A DNA stretch of 64,000 bases from Bacillus vallismortis (GCF_040784915.1 NZ_CP160797.1:370001-434000); one strand, 5' to 3'. Numbered from the stretch's first letter, positions 38,670-47,397 are shown. Translations and numbers: made by a program. Notes: generated from the letters alone by a model not told the origin.

Positions 38670-39398
38670 ATGAGCCAGCTCTTCAAATCATTTGATGCGT
38701 CGGAAAAAACGCAGCTCATCTGTTTTCCGTTTGCCGGCGGCTACTCGGCATCATTTCGCCCTCTCCATGCTTTTTTGCAAGGGGAGTGTGAGATGCTCGC
38801 TGCCGAGCCGCCGGGACACGGCACGAATCAAACGTCAGCCGTTGAGGATCTTGAAAAGCTGACCGATTTGTACAAGCAAGAATTAAACCTTCGTCCTGAT
38901 CGGCCGTTTGTGCTGTTCGGACACAGTATGGGCGGAATGATCACCTTCAGGCTGGCGCAAAAGCTGGAGCGTGAAGGCATCTTTCCTCAGGCGGTGATCA
39001 TTTCTGCGATACAGCCGCCGCATATTCAGCGGAAGAAAGTGTCGCATCTGCCTGATGATCAATTTCTCGATCATATTATCAAATTAGGCGGGATGCCCGC
39101 GGAGCTCGTTGAAAACAAGGAAGTCATGTCCTTTTTTCTGCCTTCCTTCAGATCAGATTACCGGGCTCTTGAGCAATTTGAGCTTCACGATGTCGCCCCA
39201 ATCCAATCACCTGTTCATGTCTTTAACGGGCTTGATGATGAAAAATGCATTAGGGATGCGGAAGGCTGGAAGAAGTGGGCGAAAGACATCACATTCCATG
39301 AATTTGGCGGCGGGCACATGTTTCTGCTGTCACATACGGAAGAAGTGGCAGAACGGATTTTTGCGATCTTGAATCAGCATCCGATCATTCAATCATGA
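38670..39398 (+). CDS. srfAD: Type II thioesterase SrfAD
   Basis: A 242-residue alpha/beta hydrolase that removes wrong acyl groups from mis-primed carrier domains of the surfactin synthetase and also assists initiation. Catalytic Ser86 is in GHSMGG; an aspartate in FNGLDDEKC and a histidine in GGGHMFLL complete the expected triad. I chose the ATG at 38670, 9 nt after AAAGGAGG (38653-38660); an ATG nine codons upstream abuts the srfAC stop and has no RBS. It is the last gene of the srf operon. Confidence 0.95.
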   Translation: MSQLFKSFDASEKTQLICFPFAGGYSASFRPLHAFLQGECEMLAAEPPGHGTNQTSAVEDLEKLTDLYKQELNLRPDRPFVLFGHSMGGMITFRLAQKLEREGIFPQAVIISAIQPPHIQRKKVSHLPDDQFLDHIIKLGGMPAELVENKEVMSFFLPSFRSDYRALEQFELHDVAPIQSPVHVFNGLDDEKCIRDAEGWKKWAKDITFHEFGGGHMFLLSHTEEVAERIFAILNQHPIIQS

Positions 39399-39400
39399 TC

Positions 39401-39436
39401 AAAAGCGGACAGCGCTGGCTGTTCCGCTTTTTTTGC
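39401..39436 (+). terminator. Terminator of the srf operon
   Basis: Arms AAAGCGGACAGC and GCTGTTCCGCTTT (one bulge) flank a short loop and are followed by a T run. Confidence 0.85.
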
Positions 39437-39456
39437 ATGGAATGTCAATTTTTACA

Positions 39457-39465
39457 TGATATAAT
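39457..39465 (+). promoter_or_regulatory. Extended -10 promoter for ycxA
   Basis: TG-A-TATAAT (39457-39465) is a perfect extended -10. No good -35 lies 17 bp upstream, which extended -10 promoters can tolerate. Confidence 0.55.
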
Positions 39466-39498
39466 AGGCGCAATACTCAAACAAAGGAAGGCCGAAGC

Positions 39499-40725
39499 AT
39501 GCACGCGTCTCCCAAGATGAAATGGTTTGTATTGCTGTTTACGTTTGTTTTCGCCATCGGAATGAACTCATTCAGAAATTCCTTTCAATTTTTTATGCTG
39601 CCAATGGCGGATACCTTCCATGCCGACAGGTCGCTGATCTCGGTTTCAGTCAGCATTTTTATGATTACAACGGGCATCGTTCAGTTTTTTGTCGGTTTTT
39701 TTATTGACCGGTTCAGCGTCAGAAAAATTATGGCGCTCGGAGCTGTTTGCGTCAGCGTAAGTTTTTTGGTGCTTCCGTATTCACCGAATGTTCATGTGTT
39801 TTCTGCCATTTACGGAGTGCTCGGCGGAATCGGCTATTCGTGTGCGGTTGGCGTGACGACCCAGTATTTCATCAGTCGCTGGTTTGACACACACAAAGGC
39901 CTGGCGCTCGCTATTTTGACCAATGCCAACTCAGCGGGCCTGCTGCTGCTCTCGCCCATTTGGGCCGCGGCTCCGTATCATGCCGGCTGGCAAAACACCT
40001 ATACGATATTGGGCATCGTCATGGCTGCTGTTCTGCTGCCGCTCCTTGCCTTCGGGATGAAGCACCCGCCACATGTGCAAGCGCCGTCAGTGAAAAAATC
40101 TTATGACTGGCGGGGATTTTGGGACGTGGTAAAGCAGTCCCGTTTCATTCATGTCCTGTACTTCGGCGTGTTTACATGCGGATTTACAATGGGAATCATT
40201 GATGCTCATCTCGTTCCGATGCTGAAGGATGCGCATGTCTCTCATGTCAACGGAATGATGGCCGCGTTCGGGGCGTTTATTATCATTGGCGGATTACTGG
40301 CGGGCTGGCTGTCAGATCTCCTCGGCAGCAGAAGCATGATGTTATCCATCTTATTTTTCATTCGGCTGCTCAGTCTGATTTGTTTGCTCATTCCCATTCT
40401 CGGAATCCATCACAGCGAACTTTGGTACTTCAGTTTTATCCTGTTATTCGGGCTCAGTTACACAGGTGTAATCCCGCTGACCGCGGCGTCTATTTCAGAA
40501 AGCTATCAAGCAGGATTGATCGGCTCGCTGTTAGGCATCAATTTCTTTATTCATCAGATCGCCGGGGCTCTCAGCGTGTATGCGGGCGGGTTGTTTTTTG
40601 ACATGGCCCATGATTATCTGCTGATTGTTGTTGTGTGCATCGTGTTTGTAGGTGTATCGGCTGGAATAGAGCTGATGCCGTTTTTAGATAAACAGAAGGC
40701 AAAAGAAACGCATCAATCAATATAA
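39499..40725 (+). CDS. ycxA: MFS transporter YcxA
   Basis: A 408-residue major facilitator superfamily membrane protein with about twelve hydrophobic helices. The loop between helices 2 and 3 carries FIDRFSVRKIMALG, and the symmetrical one in the second half reads GWLSDLLGSRSMM, both MFS signature A-like. It resembles the oxalate/formate or monocarboxylate-type branch. Its position directly behind srfAD makes surfactin export a tempting idea, but it has its own promoter and the srf operon is terminated before it. The substrate is unknown. Confidence 0.9.
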   Translation: MHASPKMKWFVLLFTFVFAIGMNSFRNSFQFFMLPMADTFHADRSLISVSVSIFMITTGIVQFFVGFFIDRFSVRKIMALGAVCVSVSFLVLPYSPNVHVFSAIYGVLGGIGYSCAVGVTTQYFISRWFDTHKGLALAILTNANSAGLLLLSPIWAAAPYHAGWQNTYTILGIVMAAVLLPLLAFGMKHPPHVQAPSVKKSYDWRGFWDVVKQSRFIHVLYFGVFTCGFTMGIIDAHLVPMLKDAHVSHVNGMMAAFGAFIIIGGLLAGWLSDLLGSRSMMLSILFFIRLLSLICLLIPILGIHHSELWYFSFILLFGLSYTGVIPLTAASISESYQAGLIGSLLGINFFIHQIAGALSVYAGGLFFDMAHDYLLIVVVCIVFVGVSAGIELMPFLDKQKAKETHQSI

Positions 40726-40757
40726 AGGGATCAGCACTATCAGCGCTGATCCTTTTT
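40724..40757. terminator. Bidirectional terminator between convergent ycxA and ycxB
   Basis: AAAGG(G)ATCAGC and GCTGATCCTTT form a long stem with one bulge, with T/A runs on both sides. It overlaps the stop codons of both genes. Confidence 0.8.
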
Positions 40758-41297
40758 GAATTTTACTTTTTTTGTTTCGGTATGATTAAGGATAATTCCT
40801 CGGAATCTGTTCAGCTCCTCTTTGGAATGAAAAAAATGTTTTGGTATCGCAATATATTGGCTGCTGGATGTATTGATCCGGAAGATATTCTTATATTCGA
40901 AAACAGCCGTGATTTCATTCCAATGAAAAATGAGGTCATACTTTTTAGAACATATACGGATTCCTTCTTGATTGAGGGTATATGTTCTATTGGATTTAAT
41001 CCGTTCGTTCTTCTTGTATGCTCTAGAAAACTTTACATATAGAAGAAGGAGGAGCAGTAGTGTAAACAGAACTGACATCACGATAATCAAAATACTATTC
41101 ATAAACAAGTTAAGCGCGTCGCTGCCATAAACAATACGGGGCCATCCGTTAATGAAATGAACTGCAGCAAAAATGGCGCAAAACAACAGAAAGTAAAAGA
41201 ATGAGATTTTTCCGAGTTGATAAAAAAAGATTTCTCTTACGTCTTTAAAAGTAATTTCTCCTGGAAGATTAATACTTTCACTAGCGTATTGAATCAT
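40740..41297 (-). CDS. ycxB: YcxB, membrane protein of unknown function (YcxB-like family)
   Basis: A 185-residue protein with two adjacent transmembrane helices (about residues 30-50 and 65-90) followed by a soluble C-terminal domain with NRTYTLNQEGIRICSKKYD and the pattern W-N-E-I..VFEYKN..I. This is the layout of the YcxB-like domain family. Function is unknown. I chose the ATG at 41295-41297; a GTG three codons earlier is only 3-4 nt from the GAGGTG Shine-Dalgarno and is less likely. Confidence 0.85.
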   Translation of the reverse strand: MIQYASESINLPGEITFKDVREIFFYQLGKISFFYFLLFCAIFAAVHFINGWPRIVYGSDALNLFMNSILIIVMSVLFTLLLLLLLYVKFSRAYKKNERIKSNRTYTLNQEGIRICSKKYDLIFHWNEITAVFEYKNIFRINTSSSQYIAIPKHFFHSKEELNRFRGIILNHTETKKVKFKKDQR

Positions 41298-41350
41298 ACA
41301 GTACACTTACACCTCAAACCATGTTTTTCCTTTCAGTCTAGCATAATTTC

Positions 41351-42289
41351 TCATTTTTTTGCAGGGGCCCTATGGTGATTTGTCTTTTTCTGCAGATTCG
41401 TATTGCTCCCCACCACGCCAATCATAATACAAACGGCTCCAACAAGATGATACCAGGCAAGAGTTTCGTTTAGAATCACCACGCCCGCAATCATCGTCAC
41501 GATGGTGGACACATGACTAAAAGCGCTCATTTTAAACGCCTCAATCCTCGAAAGTGTATAGTTGGACAGAAACGAAGTGACGAGTGAAGACAGCACGCCC
41601 AAATACACAATGGCGAGAACAAAGCCGGGCTCCTGGAATGGCTGAAAATAAGTGCTGACAGTTCCAGCCGCGCCGTGGCGAACAAGGGCGATGGCGTTGA
41701 AGACGACAAAGCCGATGGCTGACATGATGTAGGTGAGCTCGGTCAGCTTGAACCGCTGCGTCATTTTTCTGGCGGCGGTATTATACATCGCGGAGGACAA
41801 AGCTGACAAAAGGATCAGCAAAGATCCTTTTAAGCTCGCTGATTCCACATCGACGCCTTTCATCACAAAAATAAACATAACGCCGGCAACGGATAAAACC
41901 GTGAAACCCTTCTGCATCCACGTGGAGCGTTCTTTTAATATATAACTGGCTAAGACCATTGTGAAAATCGGAATGGCTGCCTGAATAATTCCCGCTTCAG
42001 AGGAGGACGAGTGCACAAGGCCGAATGCCTGAAAGCTGAAAAACAACGCCGGGTACAGCAGGGCGAGCGGCAAAATGGCAATGACGTCTTTTACACGGAT
42101 TGATAGCTTTACCCAGCCGAATAAGACGGGTACAGTGGCCGCGGCAAACGCAATGGTGAACCGGTGCGCGAGAATATCAAACGGTTCGGCTGTTTGCAGT
42201 GCGATTTTTACGAATAAAAAGGATAAACCGATAATGAACGAATATAAGATAGCCGCCATATAAGCGGAGGTTTGCTGATTTTTAAACAT
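41351..42289 (-). CDS. ycxC: EamA/DMT-family transporter YcxC
   Basis: A 312-residue drug/metabolite exporter with ten hydrophobic helices arranged as two EamA repeats. The first repeat ends near the SSSEAGIIQAAIPIFTMVLA block and the second near IEAFKMSAFSHVSTIVTMIAG. I chose the ATG at 42287-42289 with AAAGGAGC upstream; the frame stays open for 42 more codons but overlaps the promoter region of the divergent gene. The MocR regulator ycxD is divergent and probably controls it. The substrate is unknown, perhaps an amino acid or amine given the PLP domain of YcxD. Confidence 0.9.
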   Translation of the reverse strand: MFKNQQTSAYMAAILYSFIIGLSFLFVKIALQTAEPFDILAHRFTIAFAAATVPVLFGWVKLSIRVKDVIAILPLALLYPALFFSFQAFGLVHSSSSEAGIIQAAIPIFTMVLASYILKERSTWMQKGFTVLSVAGVMFIFVMKGVDVESASLKGSLLILLSALSSAMYNTAARKMTQRFKLTELTYIMSAIGFVVFNAIALVRHGAAGTVSTYFQPFQEPGFVLAIVYLGVLSSLVTSFLSNYTLSRIEAFKMSAFSHVSTIVTMIAGVVILNETLAWYHLVGAVCIMIGVVGSNTNLQKKTNHHRAPAKK

Positions 42290-42359
42290 AATGGAAGGTG
42301 CTCCTTTACCTGATTTGCAGCGCCGGTCGCTCCTTTTATTGTATGGCTGTGAGCAGAAG

Positions 42360-42396
42360 GGTACAATGAGAAAAACAATGAACTGTACCGGTACAA
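42360..42396. promoter_or_regulatory. Candidate MocR (YcxD) operator in the ycxC-ycxD divergent region
   Basis: GGTACAA occurs twice in direct orientation 30 bp apart (42360-42366 and 42390-42396), and the second copy is part of the perfect palindrome TGTACCGGTACA (42384-42395). Paired direct repeats with a spacing of whole helical turns are typical of MocR/GabR binding. They lie just upstream of ycxD. Confidence 0.55.
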
Positions 42397-42413
42397 AAAC
42401 AGGGGGAGAACGC

Positions 42414-43748
42414 ATGGAGAAATATATGACTCTATTGACGAGGATAGAGGAGATGATGCAAAGCAGCGCATATCAAGAAGGAGACAGGCTTCCGTCCATC
42501 CGACAGCTGTCCGCCCGCTATCAAGTCAGCAACAGCACAGTGATCCGCGCGCTGCAGGAGCTGGAAAAGCGCCACCTCATCTATTCCGTTCCAAAAAGCG
42601 GCTATTACATTGTGAAAAAGATGGGTAATTTAAAAAGCGGGCAGCCGGGCCCCATCGACTTTGTGACATCGGCGCCGGACCCCGATGTGTTTCCGTATCT
42701 TGATTTTCAGCACTGTATCAACAAAGCGATTGATACATACAAAAACGATTTGTTTATTTATGGGACGCCAAAGGGGCTTCCGTCGCTTATTCGTGTACTC
42801 CAAAAACTGTTGGCCAATCAGCAGGTATTTGCGGACGAACGGCACATTTTCATTACATCAGGTGTCCAGCAGGCATTATCCCTGCTTTGCACCATGCCAT
42901 TTCCAAATGGGAAAGAGAAGATCGCCATTGAACAGCCTGGCTATCATTTGATGGTTGAACAGCTTGAGGCGCTTGGGATACCCGCCATCGGAGTGAAAAG
43001 AACGGAAGAGGGGCTTGATATCACCGAGATTGAGCGGCTGTTTCAGACAAAATCGATCAAATTGTTTTATACGATGCCGCGCTTCCATAACCCGCTTGGC
43101 TGCTCTTTGTCAGAGCGTGATAAACAAGAGCTTGTAAGACTGGCGGAAACGTATGATGTCTATCTCGTTGAGGATGATTATCTCGGTGATCTGGAGGAAA
43201 ACAAAAAGGCAGATCCGCTGTACGCATATGATCTGTCCTCGCGTGTCATCTATCTAAAAAGTTTCTCAAAAATGATGTTTCCAGGCCTTCGCGTAGGGGC
43301 CGCTGTTTTGCCGGATGCGCTGACTGACACGTTTCACACGTATAAAAAGCTGAACGACATCGACAGCTCTGTGATTTCTCAAGCAGCGTTAGAAATTTAT
43401 ATCAAAAGCGGAATGTTCAGCCGGCATAAAGACAAAATCCGAGAATCCTATAAGGAACGATCAATGAGGCTTCATCAAGCCATTCAAACGCACAGACAGC
43501 TGGGAAGCGGACGTTTTGCGTTTTCCAGCGGGCAGGCGCCCTGCATGCATACCCATCTGGTGCTTCCTCCCGATCTGCCGGCCTCAAGAGTGATGCAAAG
43601 GCTGAAACAACAAGGGGTTCTCCTTGAGGCGATAGATCGTCATTATTTAACAGATTATCCAAAAGAAAATCTATTAAAAATCAATATTTCCAATGTCAAA
43701 ACGGAAGAAATTGAACGCGGCGTCAAGCTGCTGATGAGCCATCTATAA
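42414..43748 (+). CDS. ycxD: MocR/GabR-type PLP-dependent regulator YcxD
   Basis: A 444-residue GntR-superfamily regulator. The N-terminal winged helix carries GDRLPSIRQLSARYQVSNST (about residues 22-41). It is joined to a class I aminotransferase-like domain with the PLP lysine in IYLKSFSKMMFPGLRVG. Such proteins sense amino-acid-derived ligands through PLP chemistry. I chose the ATG at 42414 (GGGGGAG upstream); the longer frame from 42291 would begin within the divergent ycxC promoter. Its last 6 bp overlap the end of convergent sfp. Confidence 0.92.
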   Translation: MEKYMTLLTRIEEMMQSSAYQEGDRLPSIRQLSARYQVSNSTVIRALQELEKRHLIYSVPKSGYYIVKKMGNLKSGQPGPIDFVTSAPDPDVFPYLDFQHCINKAIDTYKNDLFIYGTPKGLPSLIRVLQKLLANQQVFADERHIFITSGVQQALSLLCTMPFPNGKEKIAIEQPGYHLMVEQLEALGIPAIGVKRTEEGLDITEIERLFQTKSIKLFYTMPRFHNPLGCSLSERDKQELVRLAETYDVYLVEDDYLGDLEENKKADPLYAYDLSSRVIYLKSFSKMMFPGLRVGAAVLPDALTDTFHTYKKLNDIDSSVISQAALEIYIKSGMFSRHKDKIRESYKERSMRLHQAIQTHRQLGSGRFAFSSGQAPCMHTHLVLPPDLPASRVMQRLKQQGVLLEAIDRHYLTDYPKENLLKINISNVKTEEIERGVKLLMSHL

Positions 43749-44417
43749 AAGCGCTTCGTACGAGACCATTGTGATATCCTTAGGGAAATCACAGTGCGCG
43801 GCGCATACGGCCATTTTGTAGCCGGGATCCACCTCATAGGTTTTGATATAGCATGGTGAATGGCTGTCCGGAAGCTCAATGGATACCCGTCCATCCTGAT
43901 GCAGGCGCACCGAAAAGGAATCAAGCGGAAGCGATAAGCCTTTGCCTTCCTGTTTAATAAAGCTTTCTTTCATTGACCATAGATGATAAAAATAGTCTGT
44001 CTGCTCGTCTTTATTTTTGGCTGAAAGATCGCTGTACTCCGTTTTTGAAAAGAAACGTTTGGCGATGTCGAGGCTGATCGGTTTCGTTTTTTCAATATCG
44101 ATGCCGATCGGCTGTGAATCAAACGCGCAAATGATCCAGCGGCCGGAGTGCGAAATGTTGAAATGGGCGTCAGGAAGATCAGGGATGCAGGGCTTCCCAT
44201 ATTCCTGCGCGCTGAAGCGGATACCGGATTTGTCCAGCTGATACTGTCCGCTGATGACTGAGCGAACGAGCACATCTCCCAGCAGGGTGCGGTGAGCATC
44301 TTCTTTATGATAAAATCTCCGGCATTTCTCCCGTTTTTCAGGTGATACGAATGACATGAACCGTTCAGTCTCTTCCTGTGAAAGCGGGCGGTCCATATAA
44401 ATTCCGTAAATCTTCAT
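43743..44417 (-). CDS. sfp: 4'-phosphopantetheinyl transferase Sfp (full length)
   Basis: A 224-residue enzyme that transfers phosphopantetheine from CoA to the carrier serines of SrfAA, SrfAB and SrfAC, without which surfactin cannot be made. The catalytic signatures are complete: FNISHSGRW (about residues 86-94), IGIDIEK (104-110) and WSMKESFIKQEGKG (147-160). In B. subtilis 168 the gene is inactivated by a frameshift; here it is intact, so the strain is probably a surfactin producer. RBS ACGGAGGA precedes the ATG. It lies 53 bp downstream of the ycgQ-like gene on the same strand, and shares 6 bp with the end of ycxD. Confidence 0.97.
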   Translation of the reverse strand: MKIYGIYMDRPLSQEETERFMSFVSPEKREKCRRFYHKEDAHRTLLGDVLVRSVISGQYQLDKSGIRFSAQEYGKPCIPDLPDAHFNISHSGRWIICAFDSQPIGIDIEKTKPISLDIAKRFFSKTEYSDLSAKNKDEQTDYFYHLWSMKESFIKQEGKGLSLPLDSFSVRLHQDGRVSIELPDSHSPCYIKTYEVDPGYKMAVCAAHCDFPKDITMVSYEALL

Positions 44418-44470
44418 TCTAGATCCTCCGTCTGCAAAAGATTGTCAAAACTATCCTATCATATTTTGTT

Positions 44471-45328
44471 TTACTTCGGAGTAAGATCCTCGATGATCTC
44501 ATATACATAGGGGTTTTTGGGCGTATCGATCGTTTCCGCTTGTGTGACAGAAACGATGGGAAGCTGTTCGCCGTTTTTATGGAATAGATCAAGCCTTCCA
44601 GTGATCTGAACCCAGTCGCCTTCCTTTATCTCTTTATTTTCTGAGAAAGAAGCCGGCAGTCCGTAAACCGCGGCATCCGCAATGCAGCAGGATATCCCGT
44701 AACGTCCAACGATATAGTGATTCAGCTGTTCATCATAATAGACAAATCCTTTCATGCTGATCTCTTTTCCTGCATACGCTTCTGCATTCTCCAGCAATAG
44801 ATTGACGATTGGAACATAATACTTATCTGAAATCGGAATGACATTCTTCCCCTCCAGCTCCCGCGCCAGTTCTTTTTCATACCCGCTTGGCAGTACCGCA
44901 GCCGTCCCTGCTTCATCAGTGGATTGCGTTTGAGCATCAGATTTCATCTCTTCCGGACTCTTGGCACTGTTTGCTGAGAAGATTCTGTTCTGTGCGACTT
45001 CCTTTGTCAGCACATGGTTAGGAAAAAGGAAACCGGTCATGATAGGGATCAGAAAAAAGCTGTACAGCCATGGGTGAGACGGAGAATGTGTTTGACTGCT
45101 TGCACATGCGCAGCACACGTGCGGACTATCTTGTTTTCTCCAGATCAATGACAGTATGCCAAGCGCAAAAGCAGCTACAATAAAGAACTTCGTAAACCAA
45201 AGCATACGCGGAGAAATGAAATGCAAAATATGTCCTGTCAGATAAAGTTTAAATGCCATTAAAGCAAAGCCGATTAATAGAAGCCCACGCACAACAGCAT
45301 CAAAAGAATACGGTTTATTTTGTCTCAT
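44471..45328 (-). CDS. YcgQ-like membrane protein (TIGR03943 family)
   Basis: About 285 residues. Two or three N-terminal membrane helices surround a cysteine cluster (VCCACASS), then a linker and a C-terminal soluble domain with MKGFVYYDEQLNHYIVGRYGISCCIADA and WVQITGRLD. This matches the TIGR03943/YcgQ family, which is always paired with a YcgR-type permease. The role is unsettled, and the cysteine pairs suggest metal handling. I favour the ATG at 45326-45328, about 6 nt after AAGGATG; an ATG three codons earlier is possible. It starts just after the permease gene ends, so the two are coupled. I do not remember this pair between sfp and yczE in strain 168. Confidence 0.8.
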   Translation of the reverse strand: MRQNKPYSFDAVVRGLLLIGFALMAFKLYLTGHILHFISPRMLWFTKFFIVAAFALGILSLIWRKQDSPHVCCACASSQTHSPSHPWLYSFFLIPIMTGFLFPNHVLTKEVAQNRIFSANSAKSPEEMKSDAQTQSTDEAGTAAVLPSGYEKELARELEGKNVIPISDKYYVPIVNLLLENAEAYAGKEISMKGFVYYDEQLNHYIVGRYGISCCIADAAVYGLPASFSENKEIKEGDWVQITGRLDLFHKNGEQLPIVSVTQAETIDTPKNPYVYEIIEDLTPK

Positions 45329-45340
45329 CTTACTCATCCT

Positions 45341-46339
45341 TTATGAGGTAATCAAACCATAAAGCCAGGCTATTGCAAGAACTGAAGCTGAAATGACAAC
45401 AAAAAATACAAGCACAAAGCGTTTTTTGAAAAATGAAGCATACACAAACGTATTTTTTAAATCTAACATCGGGCCGTACAGCATGAAGGAGAGGAGGGAA
45501 GCGTGAGAATAGGTGCCTGAAAAAGTAGATGCGACAAACGCATCCGCATGTGAGCAAAGTGACAGGACAAATGCCAATCCCATCATGACAGCGGAACCAG
45601 ACAGATCGCTTGTCCCCAGCTCAGCGAGAGATCCGCGGTTTAAAAACGTTTGAAACAGACTGGCGATAAATGCGCCCATGATCAAATAGCGGCCCATATC
45701 GAAAAACTCTTCAACAGCATGGGTGACGATAGGTTTCAAGCGTTTTCCTTGCTGCTGATGACTGTGTTCCGGCAAGGCAGCTGTTTTATGGGTTTTTAGC
45801 ATGTTCTTGTTTCCGAATATCCAATACATCATGAGCCCGATGATGATACAAATGACGACGGCGAGCCCAATCCTCGCGTACACAATTTCCAAATGCTTGC
45901 TGAAGGCATAGTAGGTGGAGAGGATGACAATCGGATTTAATATAGGGGCTCCAACTAAGATAACAGCGCCGACGTGAAGCGGAAGCCCTTTTTGAATGAG
46001 CCGGCGCACCACCGGAATGACAGCACACTCACATACAGGGGAAAGAATACTGATGACGACAGCGGACCCTATCGCGCCATACGGGTTTTTGACGATCCAT
46101 TTGGTCATCCATTCATCTGAGGCAAAGAATTCAATGCAAGAAGAAAAAAAGATGCCGAGCATGATAAATGGAATGGATTCTAGCAAAATACTCAGGAAAA
46201 TGGTATTCACATTCAGCAGTGAAACCGGAATAGAAAAAGACAGCTTATTAGGTTCAAGCAGAATAAAACAGTACAGTAAAAAGAAAAAGAGCAATATGCT
46301 GAAGGAGCGTCTTGCAAAGTGTTGGAGAGCTTCCATCAT
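45341..46339 (-). CDS. YcgR-like permease (UPF0718/DUF318 family)
   Basis: A 332-residue integral membrane protein of the permease family that includes YcgR, YraQ and the arsenic permease ArsP. Two family motifs stand out: ISILSPVCECAVIPVVRRL in the first half and LSLCSHADAFVASTFSGTYS in the second, each in a re-entrant or helix-break region. About eight to ten membrane helices are visible. RBS GGAAGG precedes the start, and a second ATG follows directly. It is first in a two-gene unit with the YcgQ-like protein. On the minus strand, TTGCAG and GATACT about 16 bp apart upstream may form its promoter. The substrate is unknown. Confidence 0.82.
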   Translation of the reverse strand: MMEALQHFARRSFSILLFFFLLYCFILLEPNKLSFSIPVSLLNVNTIFLSILLESIPFIMLGIFFSSCIEFFASDEWMTKWIVKNPYGAIGSAVVISILSPVCECAVIPVVRRLIQKGLPLHVGAVILVGAPILNPIVILSTYYAFSKHLEIVYARIGLAVVICIIIGLMMYWIFGNKNMLKTHKTAALPEHSHQQQGKRLKPIVTHAVEEFFDMGRYLIMGAFIASLFQTFLNRGSLAELGTSDLSGSAVMMGLAFVLSLCSHADAFVASTFSGTYSHASLLSFMLYGPMLDLKNTFVYASFFKKRFVLVFFVVISASVLAIAWLYGLITS

Positions 46340-46456
46340 GATACCTTCCGTCTCTAGTATTTCTCTTTCATCAGAGATAGTATCAATCTATGAGACAAGC
46401 CTGCAAAACATGAGTGAAAACAAAAAAACGGGCCATTGAACTGGTCCGTTTAAAGA

Positions 46457-47104
46457 TTAATGCAGAGGCGGAGATGCTTTAACAGCGGCTGTCCGCCTTG
46501 CCACAGCATAATTCAGAAGCTGAATTGACTGCGGCAATGAAAAGCGCAAAATGATACCGGTGAGGATAGCGGTCAAAATAGTACCTACTCCGATCGGGCC
46601 GCCCATGCCCCAAGCCGCAAACAAGATTGTTATTTCCATGCCGTTCCGCACCCATTGCACATTCCAGCCGGTTTTTTCTGTAATCAGCATCATCAGTGAA
46701 TCACGCGGCCCCGCGCCAAGGCCTGCTGATACATAAACACCGACGCCGTAGCCGATCAGCAAAACGCCGAGAGAGAAGACAATGACGGAGCCCGTATAAG
46801 TGGAGGGGGCAGGCAGGAGAAAATTGAAAAAATCTATAAAAACACCAATGAGCACCATGTTCAGGATTGCGCCAATTTTTGGCCAAACCCTCGTAAACAA
46901 TGACGTTAATCCGACGATGAGCGCTCCAATAATGATGGACCACTGGCCGACGGTAAGCCCGAAGTGTTGAAACAGGCCGTAATGAAATGCATCCCATGGA
47001 CTTATGCCGAGTGCTTTTCCTTTTATCGTCAAGGATATACCAAAAGCCAAAATGATCAAACCGGCAAAATAAAATGTCCAGCGCAGCACAAGTTCTCGCT
47101 TCAC
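46457..47104 (-). CDS. yczE: YczE, integral membrane protein linked to lipopeptide production
   Basis: A 215-residue membrane protein of the YitT/YczE type with five hydrophobic helices and the conserved loop VSAGLGAGPRDSLMM (about residues 127-141). GTG start with AAGGGA upstream. In Bacillus relatives, yczE mutants are reported to be affected in bacillomycin production, and the gene is usually next to sfp. The mechanism is unknown. Here the YcgR/YcgQ-like pair separates it from sfp. Confidence 0.92.
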   Translation of the reverse strand: MKRELVLRWTFYFAGLIILAFGISLTIKGKALGISPWDAFHYGLFQHFGLTVGQWSIIIGALIVGLTSLFTRVWPKIGAILNMVLIGVFIDFFNFLLPAPSTYTGSVIVFSLGVLLIGYGVGVYVSAGLGAGPRDSLMMLITEKTGWNVQWVRNGMEITILFAAWGMGGPIGVGTILTAILTGIILRFSLPQSIQLLNYAVARRTAAVKASPPLH

Positions 47105-47187
47105 GTGAGGTCCCTTCTTTCGTAAAAATCAGTCGAGTGTCATTGTAGCACATCTGACAAAAGGGCGGAATAGGCGAATGGGGATCA

Positions 47188-47220
47188 ACAAAAAAACAGG
47201 GCCGCCGCAGGCGCCCTGTT
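47188..47220 (-). terminator. Hairpin with T run upstream of yczE (minus strand)
   Basis: Arms AACAGGGC (47195-47202) and GCCCTGTT (47213-47220) are followed on the minus strand by seven T. It is a second terminator after tcyC, on the far side of the repeat element. Confidence 0.7.
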
Positions 47221-47397
47221 TCAGCGTGTTGGCAAACCCTTGCATTCGTTGTCAGGCCTGCGCTTCGGTGCTCACGAATTTAAAATTCGCTGTGCTCCAA
47301 TGCTCGCCCTTCCTAGACTTCAAAGGTTTTCAATCACGCTGAAAATGACAAAATCCTAAAACGAAAATCGTTTTAGGATTTTGTCAACAATCTGAAA
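47219..47397. repeat. Intergenic repeat element, copy 2, with terminal inverted repeats
   Basis: This 179-bp non-coding element is related to 1753-1938. Its ends form imperfect inverted repeats: the left end TTTCAGCGTGTTGGCAAA and the complement of the right end TTTCAGATTGTTGACAAA agree at 15 of 18 positions. Internally, TTTCAGCGTG pairs with CACGCTGAAA (47335-47344). An 18-bp stem (47346-47363 with 47369-47386) holds the core CAAAATCCTAAAACG. It lies between two terminator-like hairpins that share the sequence CAGGGCG. No gene is seen in it. Confidence 0.75.

Noticed and set aside
45996..46439. 147-codon plus-strand frame opposite the YcgR-like permease
   Set aside because: It is antisense to a gene with clear permease motifs and has no RBS.
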